Assembly (NCBI RefSeq): GCF_000155595.1
Contig: NZ_DS989904.1
Span: 690,477 to 754,476 of the forward strand
Direction of reading: 5' to 3'
DNA from: Synechococcus sp. PCC 7335
GTDB lineage: Bacteria; Cyanobacteriota; Cyanobacteriia; Phormidesmidales; Phormidesmidaceae
Length of the DNA: 64,000 nucleotides
Shown: in pieces, positions 63,996 through 64,000 of the stretch
Layout of the letters: every line of letters begins with the position of its first letter
How positions within the stretch are numbered: the stretch's first letter is position 1
The notes under the pieces: model-generated
What the model saw: only the letters and a program-made list of their open reading frames with translations
Databases searched by the model: none
What the model was told of the DNA's origin: nothing
Made by a program: the position numbers and the translations under genes

Positions 63996-64000
63996 TTTCA

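Noticed and set aside
1-64000. Search for CRISPR arrays, insertion sequences, prophage genes or rRNA
   Set aside because: No direct repeats with regular spacers, no transposase-like or phage structural proteins, and no 16S/23S signature were seen.

Overview
The window is cyanobacterial chromosome. The evidence is a phycobilisome core gene (apcF), cytochrome b6f petG, cytochrome cM, a Tic20/Ycf60 homologue, the alkane pathway pair ado/aar, a type III glutamine synthetase behind a textbook NtcA promoter, many cyanobacteria-only small families (DUF1815, DUF2839, DUF3386, DUF4336), and frequent HIP1-type octamers (GCGATCGC). The set suggests a non-heterocystous, Leptolyngbya/Synechococcus-like lineage, but the species cannot be named from this alone. 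No insertion sequence, prophage, CRISPR array or rRNA operon was seen. The content is mostly core genome with a few accessory genes.

Layout. 1-10 kb: a degenerate DICT-type histidine kinase (cut by the window edge), xseBA, DUF1815, DUF2839, a DinG-like protein without recognisable helicase motifs, tyrA, and a GAF histidine kinase. 10-15 kb: lepA, then the UDP-sugar pair UDP-glucuronate decarboxylase and ugd. 15-22 kb: a membrane pentapeptide-repeat/CHAT protease with an overlapping YbjN-like (secretion-chaperone fold) gene, a DUF697 GTPase, a VKOR-thioredoxin fusion and btpA. 22-34 kb: rimO-crhR, a small Cys-rich protein, Tic20, an FAH-family protein, rpsF, a coiled-coil protein, DedA, an SLH protein, a DUF255 thioredoxin-fold protein and a Get3d-type ATPase. 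34-46 kb: a cell-wall amidase, lipoprotein MsrA, a duplicated DUF2945 protein, DUF3386-DUF4336, a Kir-type K+ channel, an M28 peptidase, a caspase-like lipoprotein, cytM and petG. 46-54 kb: a sugar kinase, apcF, glnN, a methyltransferase, trpF and a site-2 protease with a CBS region. 54-62 kb: a leftward block ado, aar, accA, SDR, folE, YbjN-like, membrane protein, lipoate ligase-like, preceded by an unrecognised ORF. 62-64 kb: DUF4112, a small Cys protein, a PPC-domain secreted protein and tRNA-Phe(GAA).

The genes point to ordinary phototroph physiology: electron transfer (petG, cytM), light harvesting (apcF), nitrogen-stress glutamine synthesis (glnN under NtcA), fatty acid and alkane synthesis (accA, aar, ado), oxidative protein folding (VKOR-Trx) and nucleotide-sugar supply. 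Convergent genes are packed tightly, and four pairs overlap or nearly touch.

The items most worth a second look are: the CHAT protease/YbjN-like two-gene module; a second clan-CD-like (caspase-fold) lipoprotein; the NtcA promoter of glnN lying on a short duplicated sequence; the apparently catalytically dead DinG and histidine kinase; and a window-wide habit of two-copy tandem duplications of 12-22 bp, each with its own sequence, in most intergenic gaps and in-frame in some coding linkers.
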